Source: Xylogone sp. PMI_703
Lineage: Eukaryota; Ascomycota; Leotiomycetes
Direction: 5' to 3'
NCBI GenBank assembly: GCA_021399445.1
Contig: JAJTUQ010000002.1
Span: forward strand, 5,642,001 to 5,706,000
Length of the DNA stretch: 64,000 nt
Positions 42,867 to 53,838 of this stretch are shown one piece after another. Position 1 is the first letter of the stretch. Each line of letters begins with the position of its first letter. The translations under genes were made by a program, and so were the position numbers. The notes under the pieces are model-generated. The model did not search any database and was not told the origin of the DNA. It worked only from the letters and a program-made list of their open reading frames with translations.

Positions 42867-44675
42867 GCATATAGAATTGTATGACTAAGTTTCCCTTGAT
42901 CTAGAATTTTGAACGGTCAGCCTGAAGTGATTGGCTCCATCGCATCGAAGTGGTTAGTGGGGCTACAGACACCGGGGGGAGAGGGTTGTTAAGGACTGTA
43001 GTTGTATGTGCTCTGGCCTGGTAGGCCAATTAGGCGACTAGCTAATCGGCCGGAACATATGCACTGGAATATACTATTATGAATATCCCTTGTATAATTA
43101 TAAAGCCGCCAAGTGTGATAAGTCCCTGGAATTGCAGCTGATAGCTTTAACAATCATAGGAATGTTTCTTCCTCCCTTAAAGCATAGGTTGGCTACCCTA
43201 TTGCCTCCTCATTGGTATGCTTAGGACTTAGAGTTTAGTTGAAGTGCAAGGAGCGACAGCTATAGTGAGAGACCGAAATGGATATCGGTGCCTCAGTTGT
43301 CGCCTGAAATTATAGTGCTAGTTCCACGGACTGTATTCGATGGAATAGTTGCCCTTACTTTACGTGACGAAAGTTTGGATTTCCAGAAGTATAGCCACAA
43401 CTAAATAACCATCTCCTACATCCTGAGCACCAGTATCCGTATACCACTATTTTGTAGGATGCCATGTACTGCAGATGAGTAGTTCCCGGTAATGCAACAA
43501 GGCTACAGAGAGCCTTCGTAGCTCCATAGCCTAGTGGATCAGTTGGAATTGTGGCTGAGATCATGCACTTGTCTCGAATTCTGTGCTGGCACGAATCAAC
43601 ACGACTGGACTTCAATCCGAGTGGGGAGAGGTGATACGGTAAATAAACACTGGGAGCCCAAATAACAAAGGCAGTCATGTAAAAGTCTCGAGAAACCAAC
43701 AGCGAATGACTATTCTTGGCTGTGTGTGATTGGACCGGATGTTGTTTTGGTTCAGAGCCTTGCGAAAACTGTTGGTGATTGTTTGGCTAATGGCGATCGT
43801 ATGGACATGCTGTGGAACATGCTCGATACTGATTTGATCCAGCATTCTGGTTATGTAGTTGTTTTTGAAGAAAATGTGTTGGTAGATTTGTTGGTGATTT
43901 GGGATCTTTGGAGTATATAAGAACTGTGATAGAGTATACAAGGAACTCAGATTTGCTATTATCTCAAGCCAGTGTCTTCTGGTGTTTACGTCAATACTTA
44001 TAACTTGTGAATATCCATTTTTTTAAAGAAACTGTCTGAAAATGTGGTTCAGGACTTTTACTTCCAGATTGACGAGAGTTATCAGGACTACTGTGTCGAC
44101 TAGCGTCGGTGCCAGAAGAGAGAGTACCGGGGTTGCTCGTTCTCCATTTCGCAGTGGAATAAATCATCTGGTAAATTTTTACCTATACTTCCTTTGATTC
44201 GAAGAAAGTTAACGATGTATCCATAGGGTAACAAATGGCGAGCCTATGAGTGGGTTTTATCTGCATTGATTTATTGTGATCATAGATAACCACATAAGCG
44301 CTGACACAAGGGGATATATAGCGATGGGTCCTATAGCTACGAGAATTTGGATGGCAGCAGGTACTGGAGTGATGGAAGAGGAAAGAAGACCTATATTCCT
44401 CCGCGCAACAACTAGAGGGTCTTTTGCTAAGACATGACGTGTGAGGTGGATTACTTGACATAGCAACAAGGAGTTCTTGGCGGCAGCATACACGATATTC
44501 TATTTACGTTTCTTTTGTGTTTCATGTTATTAGGGGGTATGTTAGTGAGACCATCTCTGCTCAACCATTCAAATATCTATCTTACAATATAGCAATTACA
44601 AAATATTATCATTTTTAGCTGAAGAACACCACCACCATATCTATGAACCCGAACCCATAGTTACACCCCCGGAAG
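42867..44675. other. Long intergenic region
   Basis: About 1.8 kb between convergent genes. Frames such as 43675-43941 (minus) and 43726-43920 (plus) overlap each other and show no motif, so neither is called. AT-rich and featureless to my eye. Confidence 0.45.
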
Positions 44676-47000
44676 CTACATATCGAACCTGTTGACGATA
44701 GGCTCCATCGGACAAGCTGATAAGAAATCCATGTTTTCGGCAACCATGTCCTTCATCCATTGATCACCTTCTTCAACCAAACAAAAAGGCAGTTCTACAA
44801 TTTCCACCTCTTCACCTTCAGCTGCTGAAGCGCCTATCTTGGGCTTTGGGAAGTCCCATTTCTTTCGGCCTAGAAGCATGTTCTTTGCTGCGTACCGGCC
44901 ATCGTACGAGAAGTCTCCGTAGGCCAGGATCTTGAGAGAGGGAATACCGTCCGGTCCAAATGCCCACGCAGCAAATGATAGAAACTCATTCATTTCGTTG
45001 GAGAGGTCTGGATTGAACCCAATATCAGAGTCGTCATGCGAACTTGATGCCGAACTTGATGGGGGAGTCGAGTGGCTAAAGTAGATGTGAAAATGGGCCA
45101 TGCCGGTGGGATCTGGTAATGGACTTGCAGCAGGATTAGTCTCTGTGTCGTTCGCTTGATTTGTATCATTGTTATTCTCCACATGATTATGGCCATCTGC
45201 TTCCTCATTCTCCTGAACCTCTTCATCAGCTTCCGGGTCTTCTTCGTCCTCGTCATCCTCATCCTCATCGTCATGGTCACTCTCATCTTCATCTATATCA
45301 TCGTCACTATTCCCAAATTCTGGAAATCCTATTTCATACTCAATCCTATCTTCTTCCTTTGTGACTATATCCAATCCCGTCCTTCGGATGTGGAGAATTT
45401 TCAGTGACTTGGTAGCACTAGGAGGGTGTAGCAAAAGTCTCTAATACACACGTTAGCAGCATGTCAAAATACGGATGAGCTTAAATTTACCGTGAGAAGC
45501 GGGGCGGAGCACACCCCCAGGCACTCTATATCAAAGCTAGCCAAGGGATGCTTTTCACCAGAGTTTGCCATCTCATGAACGTGGCCCGGAGAGAGAGACA
45601 TATCTCGAGCGTCTTGATCTTCTTCAAAGAGACCGGACGTATAATCAAGATTCAAGGTCCTCTGATGATAGACAAACCTTCTGAGAGGTATTTTTCTGGC
45701 ACTGATTTTCCTCCAAAAATCACCTGTATAGGCAGCACCTGGAGCTGGTAGTGACAGGAAGAGATCTGTTAGACTTGGAGTTTTTAGAAGAATATTCTCT
45801 AAGATGTTGACGGATCGAAACTCCGAATCCCGTGATCCTGTACAGTACTCTAGAGATGAGAGCTTGAGTTGCTGGTCGGATATATCTATTGCTTCTAGAA
45901 ACAGATTCATACCATCACAATGCCTTAAGCATAGATGAGATAGATTCTGAATGTTAAGGTCATGCACTAAGTCCAATGTTGTCGGACCTAACGGCATATA
46001 CTCCAAAATCAGAGATGTAAGTTTGGGAACGGTAAGTTTTTGTTTCGGAGGCGGTCTCCAACCCAGGCATTTATAGGCAAAGAAATTGATTTCATCCGGG
46101 TCTTCATCGCCATCATCGTCAGGTACATCGTCGTCAGGGCCATCAGCGAGGGTAAGACTAACGAGTTGACCTTCAGCGTTTAAAGCATGAACTGGTTGGT
46201 CACAATATCCAACTCGAAGGTGCGTTAGAATCTGTGAATTTGTCCGTATGGCAGTACGAATGATTCTGAACTGGGCTGCTGTTCGCACACCAATCCAAGA
46301 AATTCGTTTAAGAGAATGAAATTTTGTGAGATCGATGGGATCAGACAGGTCCTCTTCTTCAAAGCATCCACTTCCGGTTATCAGAGATATGGCCTCGAGA
46401 GAAGTTTGTTTCGTTGGCAAATAGCCTTCAGAACCAAGTATATCCTCTGGAATGCAGGTACCTAGGTGCCAACTGAAAATCAAAGTTAATATCAAATTGG
46501 AAACGAACTAGATTTGTTGCAGCTGACCTGAAGCTCTTTAAACTTTCATCCTTTAAGTGACGGAAGATGTCCCACATAGAGAGTGCTAGATCTATAATTC
46601 TTGACTCTGGATAATATTCAGGGTCATCCCACTCTGATTCATTTTCCGAGTCTCTACTATCGTCAAAGTGCACGCATCTTTCCTCCAGATTTGAGTGGAA
46701 GGGAGCAACTATTTGAAGGTGCTTCACGTGACGAAGACGGCCAGCAACATCGCCAGCAATAAAAGGCCCGATATTTATACATGCTAGAATCTCTTCGGCT
46801 TCGGGGCTGATGGAGAGCGTGTGGTACAGTTTGGGGATTGTTAGTTCATACAGAGTCTTCGAGACGCAGCACAGCTGCGCGAGGTCTTTCCTCTCTGATA
46901 GCTATGCTCGTCAATACGGTTCTGAGGAAAACAACGAGGTTCAAATCTGTACCTGATCTACGATTAACCCATATATCTCCTGCGGTAGCTGGTCCAACAT
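44676..47000 (-). CDS. F-box protein with LRR-like body and acidic tract
   Basis: Four exons: 47000-46953, 46901-46528, 46472-45491 and 45440-44676; 722 residues, phases consistent. The N-terminus spans the first intron and gives an F-box: MLDQLPQEIYGLIVDQ followed by LSERKDLAQLCCVSKTLYEL, which would bind Skp1 in an SCF ubiquitin ligase. The body contains irregular leucine-rich strands (LTVPKLTSLILEYMPLGPTTL, LSHLCLRHCDGMNLFLEAI, TPSLTDLFLSLP) as in fungal F-box/LRR-like proteins that recruit substrates. The last exon starts with LLLHPPSATKSLKILHIRRT and has a strongly acidic low-complexity run (about 45,220-45,300) before a conserved-looking C-terminus. The substrate is unknown. No break is found. 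Confidence 0.78.
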
Positions 47001-47931
47001 GCTGCCAAGAGATGAATCAACAGCGCTCTGGTGCCAGAGCGCCGTACCCCGTATGAAAGGACTCTGATGAGTTGCGACGGAAGATATTCGGCAGTGACGA
47101 ATTTGACCGCCAATCGCCTGATTCAGGTGACGAAACTAGGGGAAACTCCTTAGCCTCCCCCACAACTCACTTTGCTGTGTCAAAATCTTCTAACTGGATT
47201 CTTCGTGTCGATGGATAGGAAAGGGTAAATGATGAAGTTCTTATTATCATCGCAAAAAGTTACTTTGCTTGATACACGTATGGGTTTATGCTTTGTTCAT
47301 GCATTCCGACGCGTTTGCGGCTCATGATGACGCCTGTACCAATCAGGCAAGCAGCCGCGAGAAGCTAGCGGCCTCCGGAAGCGAGATTTAGTGCGACTGA
47401 TTACTAAGCATCAAGACAATGTTGAGACTGCGTGAGACACCAAAGGTTCATTTGCATGAATTCGGCTGGCATTTCAGAACTACATGCGAAGGTCTTTGAA
47501 TAAAGGAATTCGCTGAATTAATAAATACAACTATCATTTTGCTCTCGGCGTCAACTACTTAACTGCAAGGTGTGAATAAACGTTCTGCAATCAGTGCCCG
47601 TTTGGATTCTTATTGATAGAAAGCTGAATCTCTGCGTGGAATACCGTGAAAAAGCACAGACTGTGCAGAGCAGTTCGTTCACACGATGGATTATATCGAT
47701 GCTTCTGGAGGCTTACCGTGATTTGAACTCTTGCTGTGTGCTTACAAATATTGGAATCAAGTGACACGTCTGTTAAGACATAAAGTTTGGCACAGGAAAA
47801 ATGATAATCGTCAATCGGGGAAGTCATCATATGGAATCATGAAGCCTCGTTACTTTCGGACACTGATTTGCTGAGGAATAGTAGATACAAAATAGCCCAA
47901 CTAAGAATCTAGTCTATGACTTATAGGGAAC
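47001..47931. other. Intergenic region
   Basis: About 0.9 kb between two minus-strand genes: the promoter of the F-box gene and the 3' region of the TPR-CHAT gene. No gene is seen. Confidence 0.5.
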
Positions 47932-50900
47932 TTAAGCGCCAAAGTGAACATACTGCGCCCATAGTAATGGTCTCTTTCGGTACTCAGCGTTTTCCTGAAT
48001 TGCCAGAACGGCATTGTGCATTGCCAGAGCAACTGCCCTGTCATCTTTCCATAGATGATGGCTTTGTCCGATAGTGGTGTAGAAGGATCGGGCGACCTTT
48101 ACGCACACGCTATCGTCCGACGGCCACATGCACCCAAGAACGTGTTTGAATCCGGCAACTTGAAACCCGCTCACAGCATGAAGAACTTCATCCTTCAGTC
48201 TGTCGGCTCCATTTTGAGCAGTAGAGCAGGCTGATAGATATGCAATCTGCGGTTTCGAAAAATGCTCTTGGAATACCCTTTGCACGGAGAGTACCTCTGC
48301 GCGAGGCTTTTGCGTGCTGGCTCGTGCTTCTTGTAGAATTAGACCGCTCTGCGAAGGATCGTTATAATCGGAGATTCCGTGGCAGGCGAAATGCGCGATG
48401 TTGCAGTGCTCAAGCCGCTTCAAAGAGCTGGCAACATCCGAGCACTCTAAAATCTCGACAGCAGTGGAGTTTCCGATAGATACTTTAACTTCAGATATTT
48501 CTGCTCGAACACCTGGTAGATCCTCTGCGCCAGGGGTCTCCGGCATAGCTATTACGAGCAAACGAGGCTGGTCGTTGGGAGGTAGCACATCAGATCGAGA
48601 GCGCTTTCGAGAGCGCTCTCGGAAGCGCTCTCGACTGTGTTTGAGCGCCTTGATTGTCGTGGTATAAGATGATATCACCCTAAAACGTGAGTGCTCTAAG
48701 CGACCGGAACCTTTATTAGCAGCATGAAAAGGAAATGAACTAGCAAGGCCAGTCCCTATCCACCAGACTCTCGGCAAACCACCTGTATCTGACTCAACGG
48801 GGTAGCCCATATGATCTAAAACTGGGTCGACGCATGTTCGCCAGAGCCAGGCTAAGAAATCACGATACTCCTTGTTTTTCTTTCCTCGATCATGCATGCT
48901 GGTCGCAGTGAGACCTTTTTGAACCCAATCAAAGGCATCTCGTGGTTTCAGATCAGGAAGTGGAAATGCCTCAATAGCATTTGGCGTGACGATTAGGATG
49001 TCACTTCTCAAACGAGTGATATTGACGACTATTATATTACCTTGTGCCGCACAATCCTTAATTTCTTCTGACGTGAGCCCTTTGAAAAGGTTCTGAAAGC
49101 CCGGAAGCTGTTGGATGTCTTCAATGCACTTATCGAGCTCAACAGCGATTTGAGCTCTTTTCTCTGCCAGATAATTGGATGGCTTCTCATTCGGATTTTT
49201 ATGAGGTGGATTACTTAGCTGCGAACGAAGGGCTTCGTACTGAGCATAGAGTTCCGGATGCCGTGCCTCAAGATGTGAAATGTCACTTCGGTCATCCATG
49301 AGGAGGCCCAGAATTACACCCCGTCCCCTCTCAAGATCTTCAAGCGCTCTTTCAGCTGGCTGGCCAACTTGAAGCGCCAGGGAGCAAGCATCGGTTGCAA
49401 ACCCGGAGAAATGCGTAGCAACATATTGCTGATCGGCAATGGTCAACGACCTCCTATGAACATGAGGAATAAAGTCTAGAACTTTTCTGGATAGTATATA
49501 CGCGTCATCAAATTTTTGTGAGATGCGGAGTAAGTCAAGGGCTAGGGCGGATGCTTTGAGGCGAGGGAAAGGTGGTGAGTGAGAACAGTTCCAGGATTGC
49601 AGCGCTACTTTGATGCCCTGTTCAAGATCGGCTTCTGTTCCCGTGCGTTCATATCGGCGACTGAAATTGCTCGCCAAGTTGAAGAAATGAGCTGCCAGAT
49701 CTGGGTCGGTCGATGAGGTAATATCAACAGTCCGCTGCGCTACTTGAAGGGCTTCATCAAGATAGTCACCATTCTTTGTGCGACCGTATCCGCGAATTAG
49801 CTGAATTCCAAGGTTGTTTAATGCCCATATTAGACTGGGGTGATCGTTTGCGATGAGATCTATGGTCTTGTGGGCCAACTCAAGGGCCTCTTTGAGATCG
49901 TCCTCATTTCCTCTACGCTCATAGCGGGCACCAAGTACATCTCCCAAAGTTCCTAGCTGTGCAGAAAGACCTGGATGGTCATCTGGAATAATATCGACAG
50001 CTTTCCGGCACATTTGGATGGCTTCTTCAATATCACTGGGCTCTCCGATACGCATGTATCTAGAGTTGAGATAAGATGCCATGCTGTGCAGAGAATCTGG
50101 CAACTGTGTCTTGGCTGCATCTGGCCCAATTGTATGGCGCCTCAACTGTATAGCCTCTTCAAGAAAGTCCAATGTTCCGGTGTGCTCATACTGTCGATAC
50201 AGTTGGGACGCGAGGTTGTCGTAAATCGCTAGAATTGTACGGCCATCTGTATTAGTACTGTCAAGCGCTTGGCGGGAGAGTTGAATAGCCTCCTTGATAT
50301 CTTCGACCTCTCCCAAGGATTCATATCGGTGACGAAGGTAGTTACCGAGATTGTTCAAGTGCCCTCCATAGCTTGGTTGATCCGCCGAGCTCAGGCTCAT
50401 GACTCGACGGGCTATGCGAATAGCCTCGTTGAGATCATGGATTTCACCTGTATATTTGAATCGCCAGGAGAGTTTGATAGCCAGATTGTTGAGATAGCTG
50501 ATATACTGGATAAAATTAGGATGGCCCTTTGATCCCAGGTCGGCAACTTTTCGGAGGATTTCAATTGCCTGATTAAGAAGGTCTATGTCTCCCGTAACCT
50601 GATATTTGCTGGCCAGAGCTAATCCCATACTATTTAAAAACATTGCTTTATGTGGGCTCCCTTCTTCAGTCAGCTCGACTGCTTGAGTAGTGAGCCGAAC
50701 AGCCTCCTCCAGGCAATCTCTCTCCCCAGTCAGGTCATATTCGGTATAGAGGTAAGTTCCAAGATTGTGCAGCATTCCTGCGTACTTTGGATCATCATGA
50801 GATACGAGGGCCACTGCTCTACGGCCCAAAGAGATAGCATCTTTCAGATGGTCTATTGCCCCAGTGCGTTCATAAAGACGGCCAAGCCAAGCGGCTAACG

Positions 50901-52224
50901 TATCCAAGCTATATTTAAAATCAGGATCTGCTTGGGGAATAATCTCATGCGCAGCTCGTGAGAACTTGACGGCTTCTTGTAAGTCATTCAAATCGTGTTT
51001 ACAATCATATCTTTTGCTCAACGTGAGTGCCAGACTGTGCATCCTTTGTGCAAATTTCGGGTGATCCCGAGGCGTCAAATTGACAACTCTACGGTCTATT
51101 TGGATGGCTTCAATGAGGTCTTCCGTATTCTCCGTCTGATCATATTGTTTCATGAGTATATCGCTTAGATGTGGTAACACTATGAGGTATTGTGGAGAGC
51201 CTTCTGGGGTGAGCGTGGTCGCCTGACGCACCATACGGATAGCTTCCTCGAGATCTTCTGTCATTTTTGTTATGTCGTAACGGTTTTGAAGTGCTGTTCC
51301 CAGGTTGTTTAACATACCCGCAAGGTCAGCATGACCTTGTGGAAGGATATCAATTGCCTGATATGTTACTTTGATAGCTTCGTTGAGTGTATCCATCCTT
51401 GCTGTTCGCTCGTATAAGATGCTTAAGTACATACCCAGGTTGCTTAACCAAGCTGGCAGATCCGGATCGTCCCTCCCAGTGAGACGAACGGCCTCGCGTC
51501 CGATCCGAATAGCTTCCTCAAGCAATTCTATATCTTTGCATGCCACATATTTGCAATTAAGATCCAAGCCCAAGTTGTTGAGAAACGTAGGACGATCGGG
51601 GTCAGTCATTAGAGTGAAGCTCACTACATCCCGAGCAACTTCAATAGCATCATCAATATCTTGGATTTGTCCAAACCGCTCGTATCGGTAGCGAAGTAGA
51701 ATCCCGAAACTATCCAAGTCTCGTGCGAAGTGCCTCAGCTTCTGTACAAAGTCAGGATCACCATGTATATCAGGGACGTCGAGTGTTCTCTTGATTATTT
51801 GAATGGCTTCCTCTAAGTCTTCGACTTTCCCTAGCCGTTCATACCGACGGGTCAGAAATACGTTCAGATTAGACAGCCCTCCAATGCACGCTGGGTCAGC
51901 AGCATCCATAGAATTAGTGGCCCGACGTGTCAGTGTAATGGCTTCTTCGGCATCGTTGAAATTATTGGTACGTTCGTATCGCTTCCAGAGAAAGCCTCCC
52001 AGGTTAAGTACCCAACTTTCGTCCGATCCTGACAAGGCCCATCTTGCCTTCTCAATAGCCTCTTCAAGATGGGCCAGGTCTCCCGATTCAGTGAAGAGGT
52101 CCAACTTTAACAAGGCATATTGCCTACACAAAAGTGCTTTGGTACTCTCATCGCTGTCCCTGAACCTGTTCCACACACCGTCGAAATCGCTGAGCAACAT
52201 CTGATTCATCATAGATCTGTCCAT
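47932..52224 (-). CDS. TPR-repeat protein with C-terminal CHAT (caspase-related) protease domain
   Basis: A single 1430-codon exon from an ATG at 52224. Residues of about 40-900 are tandem TPR units of about 47 residues with the pattern DLEEAIRLxRxAVxL...HPxLAxxLNNLGxxLxxRYERTG, some 18-19 copies, well diverged from each other. A helical linker (AERALEDLERGRGVILGLL) precedes the CHAT domain. The CHAT domain has the dyad His in HFACHG (about H1282) and Cys in YLSACSTA (about C1333), then GFQVAGFKHVLGCMWPSDD and LLWAQYVHFG, the usual C-terminal block. CHAT domains are clan-CD proteases. In bacteria TPR-CHAT proteins cleave partner proteins in immunity, and in fungi CHAT genes often lie beside gasdermin-like genes. 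The gene upstream here is a gasdermin-like candidate, so a sensor-protease role is inferred. Confidence 0.88.
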   Translation of the reverse strand: MDRSMMNQMLLSDFDGVWNRFRDSDESTKALLCRQYALLKLDLFTESGDLAHLEEAIEKARWALSGSDESWVLNLGGFLWKRYERTNNFNDAEEAITLTRRATNSMDAADPACIGGLSNLNVFLTRRYERLGKVEDLEEAIQIIKRTLDVPDIHGDPDFVQKLRHFARDLDSFGILLRYRYERFGQIQDIDDAIEVARDVVSFTLMTDPDRPTFLNNLGLDLNCKYVACKDIELLEEAIRIGREAVRLTGRDDPDLPAWLSNLGMYLSILYERTARMDTLNEAIKVTYQAIDILPQGHADLAGMLNNLGTALQNRYDITKMTEDLEEAIRMVRQATTLTPEGSPQYLIVLPHLSDILMKQYDQTENTEDLIEAIQIDRRVVNLTPRDHPKFAQRMHSLALTLSKRYDCKHDLNDLQEAVKFSRAAHEIIPQADPDFKYSLDTLAAWLGRLYERTGAIDHLKDAISLGRRAVALVSHDDPKYAGMLHNLGTYLYTEYDLTGERDCLEEAVRLTTQAVELTEEGSPHKAMFLNSMGLALASKYQVTGDIDLLNQAIEILRKVADLGSKGHPNFIQYISYLNNLAIKLSWRFKYTGEIHDLNEAIRIARRVMSLSSADQPSYGGHLNNLGNYLRHRYESLGEVEDIKEAIQLSRQALDSTNTDGRTILAIYDNLASQLYRQYEHTGTLDFLEEAIQLRRHTIGPDAAKTQLPDSLHSMASYLNSRYMRIGEPSDIEEAIQMCRKAVDIIPDDHPGLSAQLGTLGDVLGARYERRGNEDDLKEALELAHKTIDLIANDHPSLIWALNNLGIQLIRGYGRTKNGDYLDEALQVAQRTVDITSSTDPDLAAHFFNLASNFSRRYERTGTEADLEQGIKVALQSWNCSHSPPFPRLKASALALDLLRISQKFDDAYILSRKVLDFIPHVHRRSLTIADQQYVATHFSGFATDACSLALQVGQPAERALEDLERGRGVILGLLMDDRSDISHLEARHPELYAQYEALRSQLSNPPHKNPNEKPSNYLAEKRAQIAVELDKCIEDIQQLPGFQNLFKGLTSEEIKDCAAQGNIIVVNITRLRSDILIVTPNAIEAFPLPDLKPRDAFDWVQKGLTATSMHDRGKKNKEYRDFLAWLWRTCVDPVLDHMGYPVESDTGGLPRVWWIGTGLASSFPFHAANKGSGRLEHSRFRVISSYTTTIKALKHSRERFRERSRKRSRSDVLPPNDQPRLLVIAMPETPGAEDLPGVRAEISEVKVSIGNSTAVEILECSDVASSLKRLEHCNIAHFACHGISDYNDPSQSGLILQEARASTQKPRAEVLSVQRVFQEHFSKPQIAYLSACSTAQNGADRLKDEVLHAVSGFQVAGFKHVLGCMWPSDDSVCVKVARSFYTTIGQSHHLWKDDRAVALAMHNAVLAIQENAEYRKRPLLWAQYVHFGA

Positions 52225-53001
52225 CTTCGAGCCCAGGCAGGTCTCTGGAGGCAGCGAGGCACTTGCTCAGCGTTCGTTCGAGAACTCTCGCAATTCTACT
52301 TCGTCGTCGAAGAGCAGCTTTCGTTTCGAGCCTCGTCAAACGTGTGCTCCCCGTGACCCCTCAGCCACTTGGTAGCCTGTTATTTTCTTTTTAGCAGAAG
52401 TCACATCAATCCCTCCACAAGCAGTATCACCGCGCTCCGTGTGGTGGCTGAGCACGGCCCGGCACGCCACTACCAGCCCATTAGGTTCAGCCTGATGGGC
52501 TTTATCGCATACAAAATCAAAGCCCACATACAGGGTACATTCACTCTTTTCGATGGTAGACTATTTGATTTATGTATAACTCCGTAAAATAATCATGTCC
52601 GCTTTCCCAGCCAGGTGAAAGGTGGTGTGCAACGAAATAATCCGGGCATTGAGGGCATGTCGCCCGCTCTCTATCCTACCGGTACTTTGCAAAGCCCACG
52701 GCGGGAGCGCCCAGTCGGATAACATTTGCATGCGCTGTGGCTTGTGGCCAGGAGCTGCGCAGCTTCTCCCTGCAGAAAGCAATGCGAGCTCGTATCACAA
52801 ATGGGTTGGTGAATGGGCTGGCATTCTACACTTGCCCACCCTTGTATTCGGTGTGTCGTACTTGGTTTATTGTTGTCTATTCATTGGTGCCATATGCATC
52901 ACAGCGCTGAGCCTTTCCCCATTTCCATGCTATATTCGAAATGTGCACTCTAGGAGGAACGACAAGATCTTCATCATGGGGGAGGTAGAGAATTTCTGTT
53001 C
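52225..53001. other. Intergenic region between the CHAT and gasdermin-like genes
   Basis: 777 bp separate the two same-strand genes. It must carry the TPR-CHAT promoter. Short frames at 52148-52339 and 52622-53005 have no family features. An upstream coding exon for the TPR-CHAT gene cannot be excluded. Confidence 0.45.
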
Positions 53002-53838
53002 CTAGTTCGCATCTAACACTGAGATATACGTCTCTCCTAAATCGGCGACGAATTCCTCATGCTGAGCGTCTAATGCGATTTCATCCTGAAGCTCCACCTC
53101 AATGCTATCTTCAGGCTCGCCTTGAAGGTACCTTGGCCTATCGTACCTTTCCCAGTATATCTTCTTGTCCAGCACAAACTTCTCAACATCGGCTTTTCTG
53201 AACCATTTATGCCGGACTCTGCGATATTGAACAGCAAATACCTGCTCCCCAGGAGCGGTGAACTGTTTTTGTATATCTTCAATCCGTCCATGAGAAACCC
53301 CGAGCCCAGGATTCATAATTTCTCCAAATGGAACGATCACGCCAGATGCTGCTAATGCCGTAGACAATGGTACAGTGATCTCTGTTCCTCTATATTGCTG
53401 GTCTCCTGAGTACTCATAAATCCGCGCGTCGAGGAGAGTATGATATCCCGTGACAAGGTACACGTCCTCACCTTCATCAATGGTTCTCTCGATCCACCTT
53501 CGTGTTTCTTCATCCTCTAGAGCTTTTCGAAAGGACTGAGCACAATTCTGCAGAAAATACGTCTTCGCTTGCTCACAGCTCACTCGGATAGAAGCCTTGA
53601 GCCGCTTAGAGAATGCAGAGGATAGAAAGGCCGTTAATTGTAATTTCGCCTTTCGATCGGTTCCTGATTGATGAATTCCATCATATTGGATCTGGATCTT
53701 TTCAGCTGTCTCAAGGTCAGAAGTGTAAACTGGATCGTGATAATCCTGATGAGGTTCGTCGATATTGGTGATAAACCTTCCGAGGCTGACAGAGGAGACT
53801 GGTAAAAGGTATTGGGAAACGAGCACACTTTTCTGCAT
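53002..53838 (-). CDS. Gasdermin-like pore-forming protein (candidate)
   Basis: An uninterrupted 278-codon frame, ATG at 53838. The N-terminus reads YLLPVSSVSLGRFITNI, followed by DEPHQDYHDP; a helical segment (CEQAKTYFLQNCAQSFRKAL, ETRRWIERTIDEGED) leads into the strand VYLVTGYHTLLDARIYEY and then amphipathic strands. The last 40 residues are acidic (EDSIEVELQDEIALD, EEFVADLGE). No signal peptide, TM helix or enzyme motif is present. Length, strand-rich body, the YLVTG-type strand and a short separable tail resemble fungal gasdermin-like proteins (RCD-1/HET-Q1 group), which form membrane pores after a neighbouring protease removes the tail. Its same-strand neighbour is a TPR-CHAT protease-like gene. 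The family call is inference from pattern and context; alternatives are an unrelated fungal protein of unknown function. Confidence 0.55.
   Translation of the reverse strand: MQKSVLVSQYLLPVSSVSLGRFITNIDEPHQDYHDPVYTSDLETAEKIQIQYDGIHQSGTDRKAKLQLTAFLSSAFSKRLKASIRVSCEQAKTYFLQNCAQSFRKALEDEETRRWIERTIDEGEDVYLVTGYHTLLDARIYEYSGDQQYRGTEITVPLSTALAASGVIVPFGEIMNPGLGVSHGRIEDIQKQFTAPGEQVFAVQYRRVRHKWFRKADVEKFVLDKKIYWERYDRPRYLQGEPEDSIEVELQDEIALDAQHEEFVADLGETYISVLDAN

Noticed and set aside
43675..43941. Overlapping frames on both strands around 43.7-43.9 kb
   Set aside because: Neither has motifs, splice continuity or a plausible promoter context; both strands being open is a composition effect.
45156..45407. 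Hydrophobic Ile/Val-rich frame opposite the F-box gene
   Set aside because: It is the reverse complement of the acidic GAT/GAA tract and so is an artefact of composition.
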